Of a stretch of DNA of 64,000 bases, positions 43,346-53,598 are shown piece after piece. The notes below the pieces were generated by a model. The model did not search any database and was not told where the DNA came from. It saw only the letters and a list, made by a program, of their open reading frames with translations. Source of the stretch: Ceratotherium simum simum (taxonomy: Eukaryota; Chordata; Mammalia; Perissodactyla; Rhinocerotidae); assembly GCF_000283155.1 (NCBI RefSeq), contig NW_004454166.1, forward strand, positions 3,350,161 through 3,414,160, read 5' to 3'. The translations under genes and the position numbers were made by a program. The stretch's first letter is position 1. The number at the start of each line of letters is the position of its first letter.

Positions 43346-44244
43346 AGTTTGTGGCGGGGCAGGAGGAGAATGGTGCTGGAGACCCCTGGGCAGTGCCTTT
43401 TCCACCCCACTGCCTCCCATCTGGCTCACGGTCCTTCCCAGGAACCCCACGGCCACAAAAGAACCCTCAACAGCTCCTAGGTTTTCCTTTTACCCCCAAA
43501 CCACCTGGAGCAGTGGGATACACACAGCAGCCACAGAAGAAAAACGCGTTCCTCTCAAGTCACAAACCCACAGACGAGGGTTTCCATCACTTAGAAATAA
43601 GACTCTCCATTTTAAAGCACTGCAACCAAAACATACATTAAAAATATGTATATATGTACGCCTACAGAAAAACACACTGAGAAAAATAGACCTGATGGAG
43701 TGGTGGAATTAGTGATTTTCATCTCCATTTTCCAAAATAGCGTGGTGCTGTTTCAAAAATAAGTATAAACTTTACAACCACAAAAATGCATGAAGCTCTC
43801 GGAAAGAGGCATCTGAGGGCTATCAGGAAGACAGAGGTAGCCATTTACCTTGCTTTATTTCTGCTAAATATCATGACAATCTATTTTGGATATTTTCTCC
43901 AACAATAAGCATTCACAGCTATGTTAACAAACACCCTGCGGTGATTCATACGTCTGGATTAACAGTGACTTCAGGGACAGCTAGCTATGAAGAGGGTCCT
44001 CCCTCCACGACTCTCCCCTGACATTCGCGTACACGTTACTCATTTGGAAGATTATCAGGTGTGGTCCTGTAATATTCCGTCTCTACTTTCCCATCTCTAC
44101 TGAATTTCCATCTCTACTTTTTATTGTGTTTTTTTTTTTTAATTTTTCACATGTTTAGGTCCTATCTCCTCAAGCATCAAAATCACGGTCTCCTTTTAAC
44201 TAACTAACCCCCTAGCTTGAGTAGCCTAATTCAACCAGGTCGCT
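43346..44244. other. No recognised gene or repeat
   Basis: Unique. Tandem 'ccatctctac' variants occur near 44092-44121 ('cccatctctactgaatttcc' then 'atctctac'). Confidence 0.35.
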
Positions 44245-44436
44245 GGGGACAGAATCCTGTTCTACACTTGCTAACTGGGTGACCAAGGGTGAGTCATTTA
44301 ACCTCTACGTAACCTGCTTCTCTATCTTCAAAATGGAGGTTAACAGAAGAGTACTTACCTCATTGGGTTAACTCAGTTTATATGTTTTTAAGAACTTAGA
44401 ATTGTGCCTGGCACAGAACAAGTACAATTATAATTG
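44245..44436 (+). mobile_element. MIR SINE
   Basis: 'ctaactgggtgaccaaggg', 'tgagtcatttaacctctac', 'tctatcttcaaaatggagg' and 'aattgtgcctggcacag' match MIR core and tail. Confidence 0.85.
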
Positions 44437-44622
44437 ACAAATTTTAATATACCTTCGCCAGCCCAAAAGTTAATGAGGTCATCAGCAAAATCCCAGATAG
44501 TGGGGAACACTACAGGACAAATGACCCAGTTTCATCAACAAATAAATTGCAAGAAGAAAAGAAAGAGAGAACGGAAGGAGGGAGATGGAGAGGGAAGCTG
44601 TAAATTAAAAGATGCTTAAGAG

Positions 44623-45118
44623 TTATTTATTATACACCCGTGTTCATAGCAGCATTATTCACAATAGCCAAAAGGTGTAGGCAAGCCAAGTGTCCATCCA
44701 TGGATGAATGGATAAACAAGATGTGGTACATAAATACAACAGAACATTATTCAGCCTTAAAAAGAAACGAAATTCTGATACATGCATGGATGAATTTTGA
44801 GGACATTATGCTAAGTGAAATAAGCCAGTCACAAAAAGACAAATACTGCATGATTCCACTTAGATGAGGTACCTGGAGTAGCCAAATTCATAGAGACAGA
44901 AAGTAGGAAGGTGGTTGCCAAGAGCTGGGAGGAGAGGGGAATGGGGAGTTACCGTTTAGTGGGTATAAAGTTTCAGTCTGGGAAGATGAAATTCTAGAGA
45001 CGGATGGTGGTGATGGTTGCCCAAAAATGTGAATGTACTTAATGCCTCAGAATAGTATACTTAAAAATGGCTAAAATGGTAAATTTAAAGTTATGTATAT
45101 TTTATCACAATTTTTTAA
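44623..45118 (+). mobile_element. L1 3' end inserted in the older L1
   Basis: Runs from the ORF2 C-terminal remnant through 'gagacagaaagtaggaagg', 'tggttgccaagagctggg' and 'atggtggtgatggttgcc'. Flanking duplication atgcttaagag lies at 44612-44622 and 45119-45129, so the boundaries are defined. It is 5' truncated. Confidence 0.85.
44640..44867 (+). pseudogene. L1 ORF2 C-terminal remnant
   Basis: A 75-codon open frame begins MFIAALFTIAK and includes KCPSMDEWINKMWYI and MLSEISQSQKDKY. These are the characteristic closing residues of the LINE-1 ORF2 protein. Reverse transcriptase and endonuclease domains are absent because the insertion is 5' truncated, so no activity is possible. Confidence 0.85.
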
Positions 45119-45294
45119 ATGCTTAAGAGATATATCAACCAATCACAAAGTGTGGACTTGACTGAAAATAAACTTTAAAATTTATGACATATACTGCACA
45201 ATTGAAAATTTGAACCCTGACTGGATATTTTATGATATTAAAGAATTAATGTTGATTTTTTAAGGTATGATAATGGTTTTTAAGAGTCCTCATC

Positions 45295-45639
45295 GGGGGC
45301 CGGCCCTGTGGCTTGGTGGTTAAGTGCGCGCGCTGCAATGCTGGTGGCCCGGGTTCGGATCCCGGGTGCGCATTGAGGCACCACTTCTCCGTCCATCCTG
45401 AGGCCGAGTCCCACATACAGNNNNNNNNNNNNNNNNNNNNNNNNNNNNNNNNNNNNNNNNNNNNNNNNNNNNNNNNNNNNNNNNNNNNNNNNNNNNNNNN
45501 NNNNNNNNNNNNNNNNNNNNGAGGCCGAGTCCCACATACAGCAACTAGAAGGATGTGCAGCTATGACATACAACTATCTACTGGGGCTTTGGGGGGAAAA
45601 AATAAAAATAAATAAAATCTTTAAAAAAAAAAAAAAAAA
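45295..45639 (+). mobile_element. ERE-family SINE, short form, containing an assembly gap
   Basis: Head 'gggggccggccctgtggc', box A-like 'ttggtggttaagtgcg', box B-like 'gggttcggatcccggg', then the gap, then 'agcaactagaaggatgtgc' and 'ctactggggctttgg' with an A-rich tail. Removing the gap and one copy of the 21-bp edge repeat leaves about 224 bp, the normal size of this SINE. Flanked by aagagtcctcatc at 45282-45294 and 45640-45652. Confidence 0.9.
45421..45520. other. Assembly gap, 100 N
   Basis: Exactly 100 unknown bases, the conventional size for a gap of unknown length. The 21 bp ending at 45420 are repeated exactly at 45521-45541. See the findings. Confidence 0.99.
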
Positions 45640-45652
45640 AAGAGTCCTCATC

Positions 45653-45865
45653 GGGCCGGACCCGTGGCTTAGTGGTTAAGTGCGTGTGCTCTGCTACTGG
45701 CGGCCCGGGTTCGGATCCCGGGCGCGTACCAACACACTGCTTGTCCGGCCATGCTGAGGCCACATCCCACATACAGCAACCAGAAGGATGTGCAACTATG
45801 ACACACAACTATCTACTGGGGCTTTGGGGGGAAAATAAATAAATAAATAAAATTTAAAAAAAAAA
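45653..45865 (+). mobile_element. ERE-family SINE, short form, second at the same target
   Basis: Head 'gggccggacccgtggc', 'ttagtggttaagtgcgtg', 'ggttcggatcccgggcgcg', 'tgtccggccatgctgagg' and 'aataaataaataaataaaat' tail. Its flanks are aagagtcctcatc (45640-45652) and aagagtccttatc (45866-45878). It differs from the neighbouring copy at many sites, so it is not a recent copy of it. Confidence 0.92.
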
Positions 45866-46110
45866 AAGAGTCCTTATCTTTTAGAGATACAAATGAAAAT
45901 ATTTACAAATGGTTTAATATGTGAGATTACCTTCAAAATAATAAGGGAGGGAAAGACCTGGATGGGGATGATCACAAAACAAGACTGGTCACGAGGTGAT
46001 AATTGCTGAAGTGGGATGATGGGTACCTGGGGGTGTCTGATACTATTCTGTCCACTGTAGCTTTGTACGTTCCCATCATAAAATACGGTCAATAGTCTAT
46101 TATTATTAGA

Positions 46111-46299
46111 GCAAGAGCCGTCACATTATGTGTACTATCTGTTCTCAGGGTCTCGAGCCGTTCCTGGCACACCACTGCTGCTCGATAATTACTGTTTAGT
46201 CTAGTTTGGTCAGTTCCAGTGAATTGGTCCCGAGACCTAAGGAACGTGGAAAGCCGCGGATCTTGTCTCTGATCACCTCTGCGCTCTCAGCTCCAACAC
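46111..46299. other. L2/MIR-like tail trace
   Basis: 'cgttcctggcacaccactgc' followed by 'tgctcgataattactg' at about 46161-46195 looks like an L2 or MIR tail, too short to classify. Confidence 0.3.
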
Positions 46300-46490
46300 G
46301 GACTCCTCCTCCTATTCCTCATCCATTGAAGGCGTGCAAGGACTGAACAACCACACGGTCATAGAGCACTGTCAGCAGAATGAACCTCATTTCACAGATG
46401 AGGACCCAAGTCCCCAAGAGTTCAGCGACTCGATCACGCCAACAAGCAGCAGAATCGGGACGTACACCTGGATCTGTGGTTAGAGAGCCA
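46300..46490 (-). mobile_element. MIR SINE
   Basis: 'gaacctcatttcacagatg', 'aggacccaagtccccaagag' and 'gtacacctggatctgtgg' are reverse-strand MIR. Confidence 0.65.
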
Positions 46491-46740
46491 TCCTCTGTTC
46501 CTCTCTCCAATCAGCCTCCTTTCTCCAGCTCCCAAAGAGAAAGCCTTGCCTTTTCGCACACCCACCCCTTCCCCACTCTCCTTCCAAGTGACCCTAGAAC
46601 CCACTCCCTATCAACCTTCTTCAGTTAGGCTAAAGCCTTTCCCCTCAGTGTTTCCCAGGGGAGTGGGAATCCTCACTCTCCTTTCCACGTTTACATTTTG
46701 AGGTTGCTGGTCCTTTCTCGGGCACTGCCGGTTTGAAGAG

Positions 46741-46783
46741 CTGCCACCAGGTGACCTGAGGTGGCCACCAGGTGGCTCTGAGG
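46741..46783 (+). promoter_or_regulatory. Paired CTCF-like motifs
   Basis: TGGCCACCAGGTGGCTCTG at 46762-46780 matches 16 of 19 positions of the familiar CTCF consensus TGGCCACCAGGGGGCGCTA. The preceding 21 bp (46741-46761) are a diverged tandem copy with the same CCACCAGGTG core. The motif is seen directly. Occupancy is inference. Confidence 0.5.
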
Positions 46784-46810
46784 TCTGACAGCTTTCCAGT
46801 CTTGGTTCCC

Positions 46811-46975
46811 AGGAGCAGTGGTTCTCAACCTTGGTCGCACATTTAAATTACCAAGTGAGATCTGAAAAACACCAGGCAGGGCCCCACCTCCAGAATACTG
46901 ACCTAATTGGTCTGGGACTGCCCCAGGCATAGAGTTTTTTTAAACTCCTCAGCTGTTCTAAAGCTCAGCCAGGCT
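46811..46975 (+). mobile_element. MER5-type hAT miniature element
   Basis: 'cagtggttctcaaccttgg', 'tcgcacatttaaattacc', 'gcagggccccacctccag', 'tgacctaattggtctggg' and 'aactcctcagctgttctaaa' follow MER5A closely. Confidence 0.8.
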
Positions 46976-47105
46976 TTCTGATACAGCCTCAGAGACAACA
47001 GGATCCTTTGCTCTAATCAGTTAGCCTTCTTTACCTACTTTTTTTTAAGGAATAGAATGCACAGTAAATACTGGTTGAAAAAATCGATTAAATTAGAGCA
47101 AGATT

Positions 47106-47264
47106 GATGTACACCTGAAATTTTTACAATGTTATAAACCAATGTTACTGCAATAAACAAAAAATTTTTAAAAAACTGGATAAAATCGTAACAACTCTAC
47201 AGTTGGTTAAGCACAATGGCTGGTACATATTGGATGCTCAATAAATATTTGTTAAATGAAAAAA
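47106..47264 (+). mobile_element. 5'-truncated L1 with probable 3' transduction
   Basis: 'tgtacacctgaaatttttac' and 'aatgttactgcaataaac' are an L1 3' terminus, with its signal AATAAA at 47152-47157 and an A-rich stretch. About 90 bp of non-L1 sequence follows. This ends in an L2/MIR-like 'tggatgctcaataaatattt' with a second AATAAA at 47240-47245, then poly(A). A perfect 16-bp duplication aaattagagcaagatt (47090-47105 and 47265-47280) encloses the whole block. The insertion point reads TT/AAAT, close to the L1 endonuclease preference. Confidence 0.75.
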
Positions 47265-47504
47265 AAATTAGAGCAAGATTTAAAGAAATGCAACTTTTGA
47301 GGTTCCTATTTAAAATCAGGTATCTTCAACTGTCTCCCCCTTTTTCTATCTCAGCTCTAAAAGGAGAAACTTCTCACTTCTCTTTCTGGATATGAATTTA
47401 AAAGCCACCAGGACATAATAACATCCCTCTGTCCCTGGTGGCCGTTAGCACAGCCTCTCCCTTCCATGCCTAAAGGGACTCCCCAGAGATTTTCAGTGGA
47501 GAGG

Positions 47505-47547
47505 GGTGTGTACACACACACACACACACACACATACCCCCCCCCAA
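47505..47547 (+). repeat. (CA)n microsatellite and C10 tract
   Basis: About a dozen CA units followed by 'tacccccccccc'. Confidence 0.9.
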
Positions 47548-47689
47548 ACCTCTGCGTATCTCAATAGCTGGGCTCAGGCCACGGAAATACCAGTCTTTGG
47601 CATCGTAAACAGCTAAAACAATCTTCTTTTCTAATCAGAAGCAGGGGATCCACACACAGTGCCTTCCTTTGGCTCATGGAGAAACTGAG

Positions 47690-47885
47690 TTCTAACGTTG
47701 TGGAATGCATGTGCTGTGCCAGGTCCTGTCTGAGCACTTCACAGGGGCTCCATGTTTCCATTTCACCTGTGAGGAAACTGAGGCTCAGAGAGATTAAGGC
47801 ACTTGCTCAAGGTCACAAAGCTTAACAGTGACTGTCCTAGGACTTATATTTTGGTTTCCAGACTCTAAATTCAGTGATGTCTCCA
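47690..47885 (-). mobile_element. MIR SINE
   Basis: 'gtgctgtgccaggtcctgtc', 'tttcacctgtgaggaaactg', 'aggctcagagagattaagg' and 'gctcaaggtcacaaagc' match reverse-strand MIR. Confidence 0.88.
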
Positions 47886-48204
47886 TCTTCCAGCCATAAC
47901 CATCCCTCTCACATGCCCACACAAAATGTGTGCAGACACAGAGCTACAGTCACTGAGGAAAGCAGGCCTACAGGGCACTGGTGGGGGTGCTCAGGAACAT
48001 CACAAGGAATTGCTGGTGCCCACCCTTCACCAGGCACCGGGGAGGCAGAGCAGAGCACTGTCAGGTGCCCTCTGTCTGGGCCCCTCTGCAGCTGGTGCAC
48101 AGCTCCATCACGCCCTTCTCATCCCAGCAGGCTTGTCTGTTTAAATGTCTGTCTCACATGTGAGCTCCTCGGAGGACCCATGATGGGGAGGAAGAAGTAT
48201 TCTC
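47886..48204. other. Unique; short L2 3' trace
   Basis: 'tctcacatgtgagctcctcgg' at about 48150 suggests an L2 3' end (ctagaatgtgagctcct). Otherwise I recognise nothing. Confidence 0.35.
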
Positions 48205-49225
48205 TTCACCATCATTCATTCACTCAGTGAATATTTACTGAGTGCTTTCCACATGCCAGACAGGGGGGACTCAACAGTGTGCTAACGTGGAGCTTACATA
48301 CTAGTGTGAAAACGGAGATTAGTGTAAGAGCTACATGAACACACATCTAATTACAAGCCAAGGAGTGCTACACAGAAGCACAGGGTGCATGAGAACAGAG
48401 AACAAACAGAGGAGGACCCGATGTGAAGGGTCAAGGGAGATTCCTTGAGGAAGTGGGGTCAGAGCTGAGCTCTGAAGGATGCGTTGGGGTTCACCAGACA
48501 AGGGGCAGTGGGCAGTGGGGAGTGGTCCATGAAGAGAGGAGCGTACAGCATGTATGAAGACAAACAAGGGGCAGAAGCTGGAGCCTGGAGAGCTAGGGGA
48601 CCAAAGTAGGAGATAAGAGTGGTGATGCATGCGGGGGTCGGTCCATGCAGGACCTTAAAAGTGATGTTGGGCCAGCCCAATGGCACAAGCGGTTAAGTGC
48701 GCGCACGCCGCTGTGGCGGCCCGGTGTTCGCAGGTTCGGATCCCGGGCGCGCACTGACACACTGCTTGTCAAGCCATGCTGTGGCGGCATCCCATATAAA
48801 GTGGAGGAAGATGGGCACGGATGTTAGCCCAGGGCCAGTCTTCCTCAGGAAAAGAAAGAGGAGGATTGGCAAATGTTAGATCAGGGCCGATCTTCCTCAC
48901 ACACACAAAAAAAGTGATGTTAAGGATTTTGGTCTTTATCCAGAGGGCAATGTGAGCCACTGGGGGGTTCTAAGCAGGGGGCTGATATATAATATTTCAG
49001 TTCTGAACATCTTATCTGCTGCAGCGTAGGGAATGAACTGAGAGGGGTCAAAGTGGATACAGGGAGACAGTTAGAAGGTCAGCACAGTTGCCCAAGAGGC
49101 GGATGATGGTGGCCTGGAGCAGGGTAGTGGCAGAGATGCGGAGAAGTAAACGGATCCAGGAGATATTTAGGATGGATATAGTGGAGAGGAAGAAGGGGTG
49201 TGGAGGATCCCCCAGCCTCCGGCCT
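48205..49225 (-). mobile_element. L2 LINE, split by an ERE
   Basis: 'catcattcattcactcag', 'ctgagtgctttccacatgcc', 'gattccttgaggaagtgg', 'gtccatgcaggaccttaaaa', then after the SINE 'ggattttggtctttatccag', 'gccactggggggttctaagc' and 'gatggtggcctggagcag'. This is a long, in-order antisense L2. Confidence 0.85.
48669..48909 (+). mobile_element. ERE-family SINE, long form
   Basis: Head 'gggccagcccaatggcac', 'aagcggttaagtgcgcgc', 'gcaggttcggatcccggg', 'cttgtcaagccatgctgtgg', 'tggaggaagatgggcacgg' and the second module 'gaggaggattggcaaatg'. Target duplication aaaagtgatgtt at 48657-48668 and 48910-48921. It lies within an older L2. Confidence 0.95.
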
Positions 49226-49281
49226 GCAGAAACAGATGGACGGTGGGGCCATATACTAGGAAGGGGACCCCCGAAGGGCAT
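49048..49281 (-). pseudogene. L2 ORF2 remnant, end of reverse transcriptase
   Basis: A 77-codon minus-strand frame contains STISILNISWIRLLLRIS and TTLLQATIIRLLGN, which follow the L2 region after the reverse transcriptase core. It is bounded by unrelated sequence. Truncated and inactive. Confidence 0.7.
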
Positions 49282-50559
49282 GCAGGACCAGCGAGCAGAG
49301 GCCGAGGTGCTGCAGTCTCATCGGACAGGCTCCATCACTGGGCCAAGCCCAGCCCCGCGTTGCTGTCTTATTACGAAGAGAAGAAAAAAACAGTCAAGCT
49401 GATATTTTGAGTAATAAGTGGGCAAGTACTTCAACATTTAATTTATATGTCACTAGTTTCAAAACTCATTTTAAAACCTTCCTATAATCTTACCAGGTTT
49501 ACGTACACTGACATTATAACACCCAAATTATTTCTGATCTAAAAATAATTACCCTGTATGTTGCTTTGCCTGAAAAAGCGTTGAGAGAAATTATTGGCAA
49601 GGCATACTTTCCCATTGCCAGAGAACAGTGAGCCAATTACCGGTTATGCCTTAACTCACTTCGTCCATTCTTAAGAAAACCTATCAGAGGAAGGACATTT
49701 CCCGAATGCATTTAGGAATGAGGGTGTCCCAGCAGGAGGGCAGAGCATTGTGAAGTGATTATGGAAACGTGAAATATAAGGAGATCCAGACAAGAACCGG
49801 TCAACAGTTGGGAGGTCTGTTAACAGGTAGGTGGGTAAGGGGTATTGGTAAGAGCAAAGAGTTCTTTGATTCTGGATGAGAGGTGGCCAACTGGTGGCCC
49901 TTAGGCCATATTTAACCTTAAAATATGTTTTCTTTGCTCCATACAGTGCTATTTTTAAAAACTAAGCCAACATTTTAAAAATCCAAACTTCTGGCTTCTC
50001 TTGAAACATCAGTAGATCTAGCCAAACTGGGCCACATTCCCACGTGGTGATGGTCAGCTGAAGCTCAGTAGCCACCGTCCTCCAAAGGGGCAGGCTCTCG
50101 CATCCACCACGTCCCCAGGATGCCCCATCTTTACCCAACATAAGCGTCAGCTGACATTTATCACTGCACTTGCAATGTTGTTTTACTATGGTGAAGAAAT
50201 ATTTCTCTGTACTCATGTCTGTATTAAAAGTGGGAAAACAAAACATAAACCAAGAAGACTGTATGTTTCCAAGAAAAATAGAGAAAGCATATTTCTTAAT
50301 GGAATTAAAAACTATTCCCACAGGTATAATTCACAAAGTGTGTCCATGTCAATTTCTCTTACCCCTGCCCTCTTCATTCATTTATATTATTGGCCCAGTG
50401 CCTGTTGGCCCCTGTATGCTCTTGAATTTGCAACCTCTTGAGGCACTGAGGCCCCAGGCCAGGGACTCAGATATAAGGAAGGGACCCAGTTTTAGGGGAA
50501 AGGGATATAAAAAAGACATGGGCACGAAAAAGACCAACGCTCAGTTATTAGAACCAGGA
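49226..50559. other. No recognised gene or repeat
   Basis: Unique, AT-rich between 49400 and 50000. 'ggtggccaactggtggcccttagg' (about 49885) resembles a hAT-type repeat end but I cannot extend it. Confidence 0.35.
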
Positions 50560-50985
50560 TCCACGGTGAGGGCCAACTCAGCAAACTCAATGATAATGAT
50601 GGTCCTGATCATGATAATCACAACAGCCTTTGCTAAGCACCGTGCTGGGTATTTTACACACATTCCATATATATTTTACATATATACATATACATATTTA
50701 CATATATTTAATCCATTTACTGATGAGAAATCTGAGGCTCAGAGAGGTTAAGTCATTCACCCATGGTCATGTGACTAATAAGCAAGGAAATCAGGATTCA
50801 AACTCCAAACCCAAGGTCCACCACCAATGGTTTTCCACTGGAGATGAACATCAGAATCACTAAGGGATATTTAGAAATACATATGCCTGGGGCCCCACCT
50901 CCAGAAGATTCTGACTCAGCAAGTCTGGGTGGAGTCGGGGCATCACTATTTATAAAGCTCCCCAGGTGCTCTGTATGCACAGCCT
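50560..50985 (-). mobile_element. MIR SINE followed by a MER5-type element
   Basis: MIR, reverse strand: 'gctaagcaccgtgctgggta', 'tactgatgagaaatctgagg', 'ctcagagaggttaagtcattc', interrupted by a TA-rich run at about 50665-50712. From about 50822, 'catcagaatcactaaggga', 'ctggggccccacctccag' and 'tttataaagctccccagg' are MER5 in plus orientation. Confidence 0.75.
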
Positions 50986-51969
50986 CAGTGTGTTAACGCC
51001 TCATTGTTGAATGGATGAATGCTGGAGTGACCTGGCTAACACAAGGAAAACAGGCTAACTTTTCCCATTAGACGGTGTCACCAGGACCTGCCTCACAGCA
51101 GCCCCTCCATATGCAAACAAGTCCTGTTCCAATCCATCACTCTGTCAACTCTCCAAAGGCAGAGCCAACATCTGTTGCACTAACAGCCATTCTTTCTTCA
51201 ACGTGGCATCCTAAAAAATGGCTCCTCCAAAGAACCAGCGACAGTGTCCTTCAGGGCTATGTGTGCAGATCACCTTGTTCAAGTAATGCAGAAGGGAGAA
51301 ATCTTGGCTTGGGGACACGGAGGGCAACATGTGACTTCATGAATGTCACGTAGTAACAGTTGTGGCTCATAGTGATCACAACTCACATACCTACAGGTTG
51401 TGGGACCCCAACTCACTCACCCAGAAGACCCATACCTGAAACCAACAAGAAACAGAAAGGAAGGAGACAAGGGCTCCAGGCAGCATAAGGAAAGTCATGC
51501 CCTGAAATTTAAGACTTCCCATCATGAGAACTGTTCTTCCATGTATCTGAAGACAATTTATTATCCCTCTGGGCAAAATACTCCAAATCTGATCACACCA
51601 AAAATTCACTTTATAAAGCTTCAGAGGTGTATTATCTCAGTCAAGAAAAACTATTATACTTCTCTTGAGTAGCTGAGGTATTTTAGATACTATGGACCAT
51701 GTATATATTCTTGCTTTGGCCACTAGGAAGCTCAGGGTGAAATTTCTGCTTCACCTCTAGCAATTGTGCAAGATCTTTCACATACATTTCTTTGTACTCA
51801 CTTCATTCCTCTCTTCATCTTATGATCCCCCTTTTAGTTTCTTTTTAAATTCTCCAATTGATCTGTTTACCTTAAACCACTACACTATGGAAATTTTTAT
51901 AAATCTTTTTTTTTGTTTCATAGTCTTAATACTGTTTTATTCACTGCAGAAAATTAGAAAATATAGGAG
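50986..51969. other. No recognised gene or repeat
   Basis: Unique sequence, AT-rich after 51540. Confidence 0.35.
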
Positions 51970-52140
51970 TCAGTAAACTTTTTCTGGAAAGGCCCAGATA
52001 GTAAATATTTTAGTATTTGCAGACCATATGGTCTCTGTCATATATTCTTTTTTTTTTAAACAACCCTTTAAAAAACGTAAAAACCTTTCTTAGCTTTCAG
52101 GCTTTAAAAACAAAAAACAGGTGCTGTAGTTTGCTGACTT
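51970..52140 (+). mobile_element. hAT-type miniature element
   Basis: 'cagtaaactttttctgg', 'aaaggcccagatagtaaata', 'tttgcagaccatatggtctc', 'aaaaaacaggtgctgtag' and 'tttgctgactt'. The ends are inverted (cagtaaact / agtttgctg). It matches a common mammalian hAT-Charlie derivative. Confidence 0.75.
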
Positions 52141-52142
52141 TT

Positions 52143-53036
52143 GATATAGATTCAAAACTATATTAAACTATAACTTACCAGGAATAACCACTAATAAAAT
52201 TATGGTGCATATCCTTTAAAACATTTTGTATGTATATTTTAATGAAATCTGGATTATATTATATGTACTATTTTGTGACCTGCCTTTTTCATTTAACAAT
52301 GTCATTTATACATATATATATATTTTTTTTTATTGTGAGGAAGATCAGCCCTGTGCTAACATCTGCCAATCCTCCTCTTTTTTTGCTGAGGAAGACTGGC
52401 CCTGGGCTAACATCCGTGCCCATCTTCCTCCACTTTATACGGGACACCGCCACAGCATGGCTTGCGAAGCGGTGCATCGGTGCACACCTGGGATCCGAAC
52501 CCACGAATCCCAGGCCATCACAGCGGAGCACGCACACCCAACCGCTTGCGCCTCCGGGCTGGCCCCACTAAGTCATTAATATTTGTCTATGTCAAAACTG
52601 GAGACAGAACGTATTGTATAGATATATCAATATTTATTCAATCAATCCTCTCTCCTTGAATATTTAGGAGTTTCCCATCTTTCACTATTATAGATTTTAC
52701 TCCAACCATTACCTTAGGATAAAGTCCTAGAAATGGAATTTCTAGATCCAAGAAGATACATATTTTTAAGTCATTTGATAAATATTCTCAGATAACTCTC
52801 CAGAAAAGTTATGCCAATTTATACAACACTTCCACCAGCAGTGTGAAAATACATATTCCTTAATCCTCACCAACAATGGGAATTACCATTTTTATCTTTA
52901 CCAATATGAAAGGTAAAAGTTGTATCTTATTGCTTTAATTTGAATTTCTTTGCTAGCTAGTATATATATTTGTAACTAGGGTATATATTTTTCACTGCAT
53001 TGTGTTGTATTTATTCTTCGAACAGACTTCCTGTTC
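52143..53036 (-). mobile_element. Old L1 fragment, split by an ERE
   Basis: 'tgtgacctgcctttttcatt', then after the SINE 'tataatagattttactcc'-like, 'aagtcctagaaatggaattt', 'acacttccaccagcagtgtg', 'cctcaccaacaatgggaatt' and 'cttcctgttcaagtc' are antisense L1M 3' sequence. Confidence 0.75.
52319..52566 (-). mobile_element. ERE-family SINE, long form
   Basis: T-rich tail, 'gtgaggaagatcagccctg', 'aacatctgccaatcctcctc', 'atcttcctccactttatac', 'caccgccacagcatggc' and 'tccgggctggcccc'. Probable eroded duplication: acaatgtcatttata to the left and actaagtcattaata to the right (52567 on). Several former CpG sites are mutated, so it is older than the copies at 25058 and 48669. Confidence 0.9.
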
Positions 53037-53041
53037 AAGTC

Positions 53042-53521
53042 TGAATTAGTTTCCTATGTCTGCTGTAACAAATCATCACAAACTTAGCAGTTTAAAACAA
53101 CACAAACTTATTCTCTTACAGTTCTGGAGAGAGAAGTCCAAAATGTTACAGGGCTAACGTCAAGGTGTTGGCAGGGCTGGTGCTTTCTGGAGGCTCTGAG
53201 GGGAGAGTCTGTTTCCTTGCCTTTTTTAGCTTCAAGAGGCCGCCAGCCTTCCTTGGTTCATGGCCCCTTCTTTGCATCACTCAAACTTCTTGATTCCATA
53301 GTCACATCTTCTATTACTCACTCTGGTCTCCTGCCTCCTTCTTGTAAGGTCTTTCGTGATTACATCAGGCCCACCTAGATAATCTGGTATAATCTCCCCA
53401 TCTCAAGATTCTTGACTAATTACATTGCTTCAAAGTTTCTTTTGCCATATACAGAAACATTCACAGGTTCCAGGGATTAGGCTGTGGACATCTGTGGGAG
53501 GGCCATTATTAGGCCTACACA
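53042..53521 (-). mobile_element. MLT1-type MaLR solo LTR
   Basis: Starts TGAATTAGTTTCCTATGTC and ends 'ggcctacaca'. 'caaatcatcacaaacttag', 'acagttctggagagagaag', 'ggaggctctgaggggagag' and 'ttccagggattaggctgtgg' identify the reverse complement of MLT1. Confidence 0.88.
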
Positions 53522-53598
53522 ATGGGTCTTCTGCCCATTTTTCCTTGGAGGGTTCATCTCTTTCTTATTTTTCCTTTTGCACATTGAGATATTTTGAC
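53522..53598. other. Short unique spacer
   Basis: Separates the antisense MLT1 LTR from the ERVL relic. Confidence 0.4.

Larger units (their letters stand above)
44440..46110 (+). mobile_element. Old L1 3' end, host of three later insertions
   Basis: Arms: 44440-44622 ('caacaaataaattgcaag', 'gctgtaaattaaaagatgc'), 45119-45294 ('gagatatatcaaccaatcac', 'tgactggatattttatgat') and 45866-46110 ('tccttatcttttagagatac', 'ttgctgaagtgggatgatg', 'gtaccttgtacg'-like end). Together these follow a single old L1M 3' UTR. One L1 and two EREs were inserted into it later. Confidence 0.7.

Noticed and set aside
45313..45615. Open frames spanning the N gap
   Set aside because: They are translations of an ERE SINE through unknown bases.
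50170..50751. 193-codon plus-strand frame
   Set aside because: Its end is translated from a MIR and a TA-rich run. No protein family is recognisable.
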